Positions 6,553 to 11,505 of a stretch of 11,505 nt of DNA are shown here, piece after piece. This stretch comes from Bifidobacterium breve. Its GTDB lineage: Bacteria > Bacteroidota > Bacteroidia > Cytophagales > UBA9547. Each line of letters opens with the position of its first letter. Positions within the stretch are counted from its first letter, which is position 1. Below the pieces are notes generated by a model, which worked only from the letters and a program-made list of their open reading frames with translations, did no database searches and was not told the origin of the DNA. Location of the stretch: positions 1 through 11,505 of the forward strand of contig CALPQG020000034.1 in NCBI GenBank assembly GCA_943325655.2, in the 5' to 3' direction. The position numbers were made by a program, and so were the translations under genes.

Positions 6553-7011
6553 ATGGAAAAGCCTGGTAACCAAATCAATATAAGAAATAAAAAAGCCTCA
6601 TTTGAATACCAATTTTTGGATACTTATATCGCGGGTATGGTATTGAGCGGTACTGAAATTAAATCTATCCGATTGAACAATGTGAGTATGGGGGATGCTT
6701 ATTGTTATTTTATGAATGGTGAAATGTATGTTAAAAGTTTACACATTTCTAAATACTCCCATGGAACCTACCTGAATCATGAACCGATGCAGGAACGCAA
6801 ACTTTTATTGAAGAAAAAAGAACTGAGAAAAATTGAAAACAAACTTGATGAACAGGGACTGACCATTATTCCTGTGAGGTTGTTTGTGACTGAAAGAGGA
6901 TGGGCAAAATTAGAAATTGCCGTGGCCAAAGGTAAAAAACTGCACGACAAACGTGATGACATCAAAGACCGCGATGCCAAACGTGAGTTGGACAGGAATT
7001 ATAAAATGTAA
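6553..7011 (+). CDS. smpB: SsrA-binding protein SmpB
   Basis: SmpB binds tmRNA and carries it into stalled ribosomes, where the tail of SmpB takes the place of mRNA in the decoding channel so that trans-translation can release the ribosome and tag the unfinished protein. The 152-residue product shows the family signatures NKKASFEY (12-19), GTEIKSIR (33-40), the MQERKLLL block (79-86) and the KGKKLHDKR sequence (127-134). It ends with the basic tail DAKRELDRNY (141-150), which forms a helix in the ribosome. An in-frame ATG at 6511 would add 14 hydrophobic residues not found in the family, and it lies upstream of the -7 box. No ssrA gene was noticed in the window. The next gene starts about 115 bp later with its own promoter candidate. 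Confidence 0.96.
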   Translation: MEKPGNQINIRNKKASFEYQFLDTYIAGMVLSGTEIKSIRLNNVSMGDAYCYFMNGEMYVKSLHISKYSHGTYLNHEPMQERKLLLKKKELRKIENKLDEQGLTIIPVRLFVTERGWAKLEIAVAKGKKLHDKRDDIKDRDAKRELDRNYKM

Positions 7012-7067
7012 TTTTTTTAGTGTTGAATGTGCCGTGTTCAATTTTGAGTAAATAATTCAACTATTTT

Positions 7068-7098
7068 TTTGAAATATGGTATAGTGTATTAGAATTTG
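7068..7098 (+). promoter_or_regulatory. Candidate promoter of the C40 peptidase / HNH pair
   Basis: TTTG at 7068-7071 is followed after 18 bp by TAGAATTTG at 7090-7098, a -7-like box with one extra base in its spacer. It lies 28 bp upstream of the ATG at 7127. Confidence 0.35.
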
Positions 7099-7126
7099 AG
7101 ATTTTGAGAAGCTAAAATATAGGTAT

Positions 7127-7894
7127 ATGAAAAAATTTGGCGTTGCTACCTTAAGTATAATACCCGTTAGAACTGAACCTTCAGATAAAGCTGAACTGTG
7201 TACGCAATTACTTTTTGGCGATGAATATGAAGTTTTAGCAACTTCGGAAAATTTGAAATGGTTAAAAATATGTACCATTTATGACGATTATGAAGGTTGG
7301 ATGGATGCAAAACAACATACGCCACAAGAAATATTGCAAGAAGATAATACGAGCGTAATATCAACGTTAACCCAACAAATCCATACAGAAAATTTTAGTT
7401 TCCCAATAGTTTTGGGAAGTGTGTTTCCTTCAATCAAAGAAAATACGTTTGAACTTGCCACACAAAAGTTTTACATACAAACAACACAGGAGACATCGTT
7501 TGGTTATTTTGAATTTGCAGCTTTGCAAAGCATTGCTTTTAAATACCTGAATGCACCTTATTTATGGGGAGGCAAAACTCCTTTCGGGATTGATTGTTCA
7601 GGATTTGTGCAGCAGGTTTTTAAGATGTGCGGCATTAAACTTCCAAGAGATGCATACCAGCAAGAGTGCTTGGGTATAAATATTGTATTTGGCGAACAAA
7701 CAACTGGTGATTTGGTGTTCTTTGCCGGAGAATCAGGTCGCGTTATTCATGTAGGATTAATGCTTGACAATGAAACCATTATACATGCCCACGCGTACGT
7801 ACGCCTAGACCAACTTACTGAACTGGGTATTTTAAATTTGAAAACTAATTTGTATTCACATCGGCTTCATAGTATCAAAAGAATGGGGCCATAA
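7127..7894 (+). CDS. C40 (NlpC/P60) family peptidase with N-terminal SH3-like region
   Basis: The 255-residue protein has an SH3b-like N-terminal part (about 1-65, with VRTEPSDKAEL and EGWMD) and a C-terminal NlpC/P60 domain (about 130-250). The catalytic residues are visible: Cys157 in GIDCSGF, His208 in RVIHVGL, and His220 in IIHAHAY as the third residue. PYLWGG (144-149) and GDLVFFA (194-200) are family landmarks. Enzymes of this kind cleave the bond after gamma-D-Glu in peptidoglycan stem peptides. There is no signal peptide or lipobox, so the protein is probably cytoplasmic. This suits a YkfC-like role in recycling of cell-wall peptides rather than cell separation; that is an inference from architecture. 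The HNH gene follows after 12 bp, so the two are likely co-transcribed. Confidence 0.88.
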   Translation: MKKFGVATLSIIPVRTEPSDKAELCTQLLFGDEYEVLATSENLKWLKICTIYDDYEGWMDAKQHTPQEILQEDNTSVISTLTQQIHTENFSFPIVLGSVFPSIKENTFELATQKFYIQTTQETSFGYFEFAALQSIAFKYLNAPYLWGGKTPFGIDCSGFVQQVFKMCGIKLPRDAYQQECLGINIVFGEQTTGDLVFFAGESGRVIHVGLMLDNETIIHAHAYVRLDQLTELGILNLKTNLYSHRLHSIKRMGP

Positions 7895-7906
7895 AACATT
7901 AAAATT

Positions 7907-8437
7907 ATGAACGGCAGGGTACTTATACTGAACCAGGACCTAAGGGCATTGACAGTATGCAGCGTTCAAAAAGCTTTTGTACTTTTGTATCTTAACAAAG
8001 CAGAAATGATCTCAGATGTTGACGATGATTATATTCGCTCAATCTCTACCCAATATCCAATGCCTTCTGTAATTAAGTTGCAATCTTATGTGAATGTTCC
8101 CTATAAAAATGTAGCACTCACACGACAGAATCTTTTTAAGAGAGACGGAGGAGTTTGTCAATATTGTGGTTCGCACCGCGACTTGACCCTCGACCATGTT
8201 TTCCCTCGTTCTAGGGGTGGCACCACCACTTGGGACAACCTCATTACCGCTTGTAAAAGGTGCAACGCTCGTAAAGGGAGTCATACCCCCGAAGAAGCCA
8301 ATATGCCGCTCAAATACAAAGCTTTTAAACCCTCTTTTGTCATGTTTTTAAGGGATTTTTCGGACCATAAACGGAATGATTGGGACCATTATTTAGGCAC
8401 TAAACGAAGCAGCAAAAACAATCACCTCGATTCTTGA
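7907..8437 (+). CDS. HNH endonuclease family protein
   Basis: The 176-residue protein has an N-terminal region of about 70 residues beginning MNGRVLILNQDLRALTVC, then an HNH domain. The domain shows C84-x-x-C87, LTLDHVFPRSRGG (93-105) with Asp96-His97, Asn111 in WDNLITAC, C116-x-x-C119, and N120-A-R-K-G. The two CxxC pairs form the structural zinc site and the His-Asn set coordinates the catalytic metal. The family is widespread in Bacteroidota as a chromosomal gene of unknown physiological role, not tied to a restriction system. It lies 12 bp after the C40 peptidase gene. The last eight codons (after about residue 168) overlap, on the other strand, the end of an IS66 TnpA-like relic, so the C-terminus may have been altered by an old insertion or deletion. 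Confidence 0.9.
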   Translation: MNGRVLILNQDLRALTVCSVQKAFVLLYLNKAEMISDVDDDYIRSISTQYPMPSVIKLQSYVNVPYKNVALTRQNLFKRDGGVCQYCGSHRDLTLDHVFPRSRGGTTTWDNLITACKRCNARKGSHTPEEANMPLKYKAFKPSFVMFLRDFSDHKRNDWDHYLGTKRSSKNNHLDS

Positions 8438-8529
8438 AAACACTCCTGTTGTACACAAAACGCTGCTTGTGATAAAGTGGTTGCTTGAAACTTGGCAACC
8501 ATATCTTCCCAATATTGATTTATTGTCAT
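8422..8529 (-). pseudogene. Probable remnant of an IS66-family accessory protein (TnpA), N-terminal piece
   Basis: A 35-codon frame from ATG at 8529 to TGA at 8422 encodes a protein containing YWEDMVAKFQATTLSQAAFC. This resembles the start of the IS66 accessory protein TnpA, where a short helix is followed by SGLSQAAFCRQH and then a YHTFRYW-type segment. Here the similarity ends after FCVQQ and the frame closes seven codons later, so the second half of the helix-turn-helix protein is lost. No TnpB, TnpC or terminal repeats were found nearby. Its 3' end overlaps the last 16 bp of the HNH gene. In the same stretch TGGTTGC (8478-8484) can pair with GCAACCA (8495-8501) around a 10-nt loop. The rest of 8530-8668 shows no gene. 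Confidence 0.42.
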
Positions 8530-8668
8530 ATTTTTTTTGACAAAGGCCAAAACATTTTTAGGCCATTGCAATATGGAGTTGCTCGAATGGATACTATTCA
8601 GTTAACGTCATAAATTTCTTAGTCCCCAGAAAAATTATGTGACACCAAAATTACCATTCCCGACATAC

Positions 8669-8707
8669 AAAAAAAGCATAACCCTCTTGGTAGAAGATGA
8701 TGCTTTT
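8669..8707 (-). terminator. Intrinsic terminator of the J-domain/KTSC gene
   Basis: On the minus strand AAAAGCAT (8707-8700) pairs with ATGCTTTT (8679-8672), with an inner four-pair stem (AAGA opposite TCTT) closing the loop. It is followed by a run of seven U (8675-8669). It lies 26 bp beyond the stop codon at 8733. The stem is AT-rich with an internal bulge, so its strength is moderate. Confidence 0.5.
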
Positions 8708-8732
8708 AGTGATGATAAAATAAGATGTCGGA

Positions 8733-9179
8733 TTATGCTTCTACGGCTTTGCTTGCTTTTCTGTAAACAAAAGAAGTATAAATATGTCTTCTTGCAAAAC
8801 GGGTTTTAGTGTCTGAGTTTAAGAATTTTTGGTACGTTGTTTTTGGTACTTCAAAATACTCATAGCTGCTGCTGTCTAAAAAGATAATTTCAAGGGTTGT
8901 TCCTTTGTATTGGAAATCAGAAATGCCTGAATTGCTTACCGTAAGGGTATATTCCTCTTTGTTGGCTTCCATGGTTTCAGGAGCAATACTTACCAATATA
9001 TGGTAAGCTTCAATAATTGCTTTACTTTTTTCTTCTGCCGCTAATCGTCCTGGTTCGTCATTGACAAATTTATCAGGATGACATTCTTTCATGAAATTTC
9101 TGTAAATGGCTTTAATTTCTTTTAATTCTGAGGTTTTGGTCACCCCCAAAAGTTTTCTGTAATCGGCAATTTTTTTCAT
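8733..9179 (-). CDS. J-domain protein with C-terminal KTSC domain
   Basis: The 148-residue protein begins with a compact J domain (about residues 5-65) carrying the HPD motif at 34-36 (MKECHPDKF) between two helices, so it should stimulate an Hsp70 ATPase. From about residue 85 to 142 it has a KTSC domain (YKGTTLEIIFLDSSSYEYFE ... SDTKTRFARRHIYTSFVYRK), named for a Lys-Thr-Ser-Cys motif in related proteins. Here the region reads NSDTKTRFARRHIY, so the canonical KTSC residues are replaced. KTSC domains are often linked to nucleic acid or RNA enzymes, but their role is unknown. The ATG at 9179 gives a complete J domain. A terminator follows and a promoter candidate precedes, so the gene appears monocistronic. 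Confidence 0.82.
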   Translation of the reverse strand: MKKIADYRKLLGVTKTSELKEIKAIYRNFMKECHPDKFVNDEPGRLAAEEKSKAIIEAYHILVSIAPETMEANKEEYTLTVSNSGISDFQYKGTTLEIIFLDSSSYEYFEVPKTTYQKFLNSDTKTRFARRHIYTSFVYRKASKAVEA

Positions 9180-9206
9180 GAAATATTTAAGAGGATAATG
9201 TTAGAT

Positions 9207-9237
9207 CAAGTTATAGTTTACCATAACCTTGAACCAA
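9207..9237 (-). promoter_or_regulatory. Candidate promoter of the J-domain/KTSC gene
   Basis: On the minus strand TTG (9237-9235) is followed after 19 bp by TATAACTTG (9215-9207), a loose -7 match. It lies 27 bp upstream of the ATG at 9179. Confidence 0.28.
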
Positions 9238-9311
9238 CTAATTTTGTGTATTTAATCTATAAGGGTAATTTCAACCGTTCAAAAGCAGTTATTTTACTTT
9301 CGAATTTCAGT

Positions 9312-9767
9312 TTATTTATCCAGTTTAACGGCAACAGCATTTGGACCTTTAGGACCCATTTCAATTTCGAAAGTAACTTTGTTGTTTTCTTTGATTTGAT
9401 CAATCAAACCATTGGCATGTACAAAAATACTGTCTTGATTGGCCATGTCTTTGATGAATCCGTAACCTTTTGATTCATTGAAAAAAGTGACAATTCCTTT
9501 TCTTACCACATCAACTACAACATTTGGATCGTGTTTTGGAACGCCAATAACAATGTCAGCTTCGTTGATTTTAATTTTTTTGGTTGGATCTGGGGGAGTA
9601 GAAGTGATATTCCCGTATTCATCCACATAAGCCATCATGTCCTCAAGACTATTGTTCTCTCCAGCACTGGCTTTTCTTTCTTCTTTTCGCTCTTCTTTTT
9701 CTTTTTTCTTTTTTTGTTTTTTCTTTTCTGTTTCTTTTTTATTCCACGTTTCTTGTGATCTTCCCAT
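9312..9767 (-). CDS. Cold-shock domain protein with Lys/Glu-rich N-terminal extension
   Basis: The 151-residue protein has three parts. Residues 1-35 are a highly charged extension beginning MGRSQETWNKKE, almost all Lys, Glu and Arg. Residues 40-85 are a linker with MMAYVDEYGNIT and TPPDP. Residues 88-151 form the cold-shock OB fold: KGIVTFFNESKGYGFI holds RNP1 (KGYGFI, 100-105) and SIFVHA (113-118) is RNP2. Such proteins bind single-stranded RNA or DNA and act as RNA chaperones. The MGRSQET-type extension is characteristic of Bacteroidota cold-shock proteins and probably adds non-specific nucleic acid affinity. The leader may be long: the best -7 candidate, GACTTTTG on the minus strand (9837-9830), is over 60 bp upstream, which would suit cold-responsive mRNA folding. 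The A/G-rich 5' end gives a long pyrimidine run on the + strand. Confidence 0.93.
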   Translation of the reverse strand: MGRSQETWNKKETEKKKQKKKKEKEERKEERKASAGENNSLEDMMAYVDEYGNITSTPPDPTKKIKINEADIVIGVPKHDPNVVVDVVRKGIVTFFNESKGYGFIKDMANQDSIFVHANGLIDQIKENNKVTFEIEMGPKGPNAVAVKLDK

Positions 9768-9946
9768 AATCTTTTTTAATATTGACGGTTAACGTTTTGG
9801 TAATTATTATATAGTAAAAATATATTTTGCAAAAGTCCGAGTATTGTGTGAGAATTCCTATTATTATTTTTGCCATTCCAACAATATTACTGAAACTTAC
9901 AATTGAACAAATAAGAATAGCCTAAAACACAGTAACAATTTGAATG

Positions 9947-10858
9947 TTAGACCGCTATTTTCTCAAACACCATCAATTTATATTTTTTATTCTCCGCAAA
10001 TATTTGAGGATTGACAGTGATTAAATTTTTGTCAATTTTTTGTTTGATAAAAGGGAAGATATTTTTGATGGCATAATAAATACCAGGTTGTTTTACTTCT
10101 AATTTCTCCAGAGCAAATTGAAATAATGGCAAGCCAATATTGTGCCCCCAAAGGTGAACATAAGCAATGGTAGGCAAAATATTAGGGGTAATATCCTGTT
10201 CGAATTTCAGTTCCCAACCATGCGTTTTTAATTTCTCTAAAAATGAATTCCAGTAATGTCCTGATTTTTCTGCACCATCTCCAATCCTGAAATAATCGCA
10301 GGCTATCCAGGTAGCATTTGGTTTTGAAATTTTATGTAACAACGGCAATGATCTGTCTAAATCAAGGTATTGCAAACTTTCTGAAGTAATCAAGGTTCCA
10401 AACCTGTTCAGGTTTTCAGCCAATGGAATGTCTTCGAATTTACAATGGTAATTTTGGATGTCAGGATATTTACCTGAGATATAATGAATTTGCGTGTTGT
10501 CGGGAGTTAAGGCAACCGCTTTAAGGTTTTTATCTTGTAACAATTTCAACAAACCACCCATTCCACAACCAATATCCAATACCTGGCCATCCGAATTTTT
10601 AATTTTTTCTACCAACAATTCAGCATAACGGTGTTGTGCTCGGTAAATATCATTGAGGGAAATATCTTCTGGCTGTATTGTAGGATCATCAAAATAACCA
10701 TAATGTAAAAAATCTCCTTTTAAAATCTGAGAATACAATTTTAACTGTGCATCATCTCTTACTCTTTCAACCTTTTTTCTGTTGCGTTGTAATTTTATAA
10801 TTTTAACTAATTCAAAAGGATTGACTACCTTTTTAATGATAGGTCTGATTTGACTCAT
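9947..10858 (-). CDS. SAM-dependent class I methyltransferase
   Basis: The 303-residue protein has an N-terminal helical part (1-40), then LYSQILKGDFLHYGYFDDP (41-59), and a Rossmann methyltransferase core. SAM motif I is VLDIGCGMGGLL (93-104), with acidic motif II expected near LTPDN (117-121) and a post-I segment LITSESLQYLD (156-166). The HYGYFDD start, followed by AQHRYAELL, resembles the methyltransferase group that includes tocopherol and sterol methylases and cyclopropane synthases. The substrate may therefore be a lipid or quinone-like molecule, but no specific one can be assigned. There is no signal peptide; several hydrophobic C-terminal stretches (LWGHNIGLPLFQFAL, YYAIKNIFPFI) may contact membranes or lipids. 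A weak -7 match (TTTATTTG, 10912-10905 on the minus strand) lies about 46 bp upstream. It appears to be transcribed alone. Confidence 0.83.
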   Translation of the reverse strand: MSQIRPIIKKVVNPFELVKIIKLQRNRKKVERVRDDAQLKLYSQILKGDFLHYGYFDDPTIQPEDISLNDIYRAQHRYAELLVEKIKNSDGQVLDIGCGMGGLLKLLQDKNLKAVALTPDNTQIHYISGKYPDIQNYHCKFEDIPLAENLNRFGTLITSESLQYLDLDRSLPLLHKISKPNATWIACDYFRIGDGAEKSGHYWNSFLEKLKTHGWELKFEQDITPNILPTIAYVHLWGHNIGLPLFQFALEKLEVKQPGIYYAIKNIFPFIKQKIDKNLITVNPQIFAENKKYKLMVFEKIAV

Positions 10859-10909
10859 AGTATTGGCTAATGTAAAGGATTGTTTTTCAGAGAAGATATT
10901 CTCGCAAAT

Positions 10910-10943
10910 AAAAGTAAAAAAAAATACTTGACTTTTTACTTTT
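10910..10943. repeat. 11-bp perfect inverted repeat upstream of the methyltransferase gene
   Basis: AAAAGTAAAAA (10910-10920) is repeated in inverted form as TTTTTACTTTT (10933-10943) around a 12-bp spacer. It lies about 50-85 bp upstream of the methyltransferase ATG and overlaps the candidate -7 box at 10905-10912, so it could be an operator. The low complexity of the arms makes chance a real alternative. Confidence 0.45.
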
Positions 10944-10969
10944 TTCTGGCAAAATGTGAGAATGTTATT

Positions 10970-11065
10970 TTACAATAAATTGCATGAATAACTGGTTTTG
11001 GAATTGAGGTAATCAAACTTTTGGGCCAAAGCAGAGCTCATGAGCAAGTCTTTGGTAATGTACAT
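10970..11065 (-). CDS. Unrecognised 31-codon reading frame (small protein or truncated gene start)
   Basis: ATG at 11065 opens a 31-codon frame ending with TAA at 10970. Its translation begins MYITKDLLMSSALAQKFDYL and continues NSKTSYSCNLL. Composition and codon choice look like real coding sequence, but no family is recognised. It sits between the terminator of the DoxX-like gene and the methyltransferase gene, so it would need its own promoter, and none was seen. It may be the N-terminal stub of a gene cut short by a frameshift, or a chance frame. The rest of 10859-11097 contains only the inverted repeat at 10910-10943. Confidence 0.22.
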   Translation of the reverse strand: MYITKDLLMSSALAQKFDYLNSKTSYSCNLL

Positions 11066-11097
11066 AGTACGAGATAAAGTCAATTGTTTCGAAAATT

Positions 11098-11130
11098 AAA
11101 AAAAATCCCTGCCCAAATCAATGGGCAAGG
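11098..11130 (-). terminator. Intrinsic terminator of the DoxX-like gene
   Basis: On the minus strand CCTTGCCCA (11130-11122) pairs with TGGGCAGGG (11115-11107), with one G-U, around a 6-nt loop. One base later comes a run of eight U (11105-11098). The stop codon of the DoxX-like gene is 17 bp upstream. This is a strong, GC-rich terminator in an AT-rich setting. Confidence 0.88.
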
Positions 11131-11146
11131 ACATTTGAAATTTAAA

Positions 11147-11505
11147 CTAAGCATCTTGGTGCTCATACTCTTCATTCGCAATCTCAACATCCCTCATTGT
11201 TTCACATACAATAAGCAAGATGAGTGAAATAAGAGCTGGGAGAAGCATCACGATAGGATCTTCAACAGCAATGTGCATAAATATTGCTCCAAAAAGCAAC
11301 ATTACAAACCCATAAAACGCATACCTTTTAAAGTTGGCGCTCCATGTTTGCATCAGTGCTATTGCGCCAATTATTTTTGCAATAGCAATCATTTTAATAA
11401 AATACCCTGGCAATTGAAAATGAATCATATTGTTCATTATTACTGGGCTACTCAAAAGTTGCATAATTCCCATTACGAACATTTGAATACTAATTAACCC
11501 AAAGC
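11147..11505 (-). CDS. DoxX-like membrane protein (partial, 5' end outside the window)
   Basis: The frame is open to the right edge, adding FGLISIQ before the first internal Met (11482), so the true start is probably beyond the window. About 118 residues are visible. There are four hydrophobic segments: FGLISIQMFVMGIMQLLSS at the edge, the FIKMIAIAKIIGAIALM helix, YAFYGFVMLLFGAIFMHIAV, and IVMLLPALISLILLIVCETM. They are followed by an acidic cytoplasmic tail ending EEYEHQDA. The arrangement, with LPGYF before an AKIIGAIAL helix and a later FMHI, matches the four-helix DoxX/DoxX-like family of small inner-membrane proteins. Some members are linked to quinol oxidation or redox stress; most are uncharacterised. 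A strong terminator follows. Confidence 0.78.
   Translation of the reverse strand, partial: FGLISIQMFVMGIMQLLSSPVIMNNMIHFQLPGYFIKMIAIAKIIGAIALMQTWSANFKRYAFYGFVMLLFGAIFMHIAVEDPIVMLLPALISLILLIVCETMRDVEIANEEYEHQDA

Noticed and set aside
9198..9473. 91-codon plus-strand frame between and over the KTSC and cold-shock genes
   Set aside because: More than half is antisense to the cold-shock domain, and the remainder matches nothing.
9531..9758. 75-codon plus-strand frame ending in long runs of Phe and Leu, resembling a membrane protein
   Set aside because: It is the antisense image of the Lys/Glu-rich extension of the cold-shock gene: AAA and GAA codons read backwards give Phe and Leu.
1..11505. 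CRISPR array, tRNA, rRNA, riboswitch or complete insertion sequence
   Set aside because: No regularly spaced repeats, tRNA-like fold or conserved RNA motif were seen when reading both strands, and no intact transposase is encoded.

Overview
The window looks like a chromosomal segment of a member of the Bacteroidota. It is AT-rich. Several genes are preceded by the phylum's -7 promoter box (TAnnTTTG) rather than a sigma70-type -10. Secreted proteins carry signal peptides ending in the typical NAQ. Several proteins have forms characteristic of this phylum: a 57-residue histone H1-like protein, a cold-shock protein with a Lys/Glu-rich N-terminal extension, a J-domain/KTSC protein, and an MGRAFEFRKARK-type YebC. 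I cannot fix the order; the cold-shock and YebC forms suggest the Chitinophagales/Sphingobacteriales side, but this is only an impression.

Layout. 1-78 (-): the start of an exported protein, apparently frameshifted at a run of seven G. 419-3322 (+): yaaA (peroxide stress) and an M3 metallopeptidase. 3533-4345 (+): an orphan KilA-N protein whose coding sequence contains a 40-bp near-perfect palindrome. 4346-4690: a gene-poor stretch with two unrelated-looking coding relics, one resembling the end of a PIN-domain toxin. 4697-5635: a histone H1-like gene and yebC, convergent and sharing a symmetrical terminator. 5694-6416 (-): a small outer-membrane beta-barrel protein. 6553-8437 (+): smpB, then a C40 (NlpC/P60) peptidase and an HNH endonuclease 12 bp apart. 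8422-8529 (-): a probable IS66 TnpA remnant touching the end of the HNH gene. 8733-11505 (-): a J-domain/KTSC protein, the cold-shock protein, a SAM-dependent methyltransferase, an unrecognised 31-residue reading frame, and a DoxX-like membrane protein cut by the window edge.

Most genes are housekeeping or stress-related: ribosome rescue (SmpB), ribosome-associated YebC, nucleoid and cold-shock proteins, peptide turnover (M3 peptidase, possibly the C40 enzyme), and oxidative stress (YaaA). They do not form one pathway. The accessory signal is concentrated at 3350-4690, where the KilA-N gene, its palindrome and the flanking gene fragments look like the residue of a mobile or phage-derived insertion. 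A smaller scar lies at 8422-8530. No complete insertion sequence, CRISPR array, tRNA or rRNA gene was seen, and I see no convincing multi-gene novel system.
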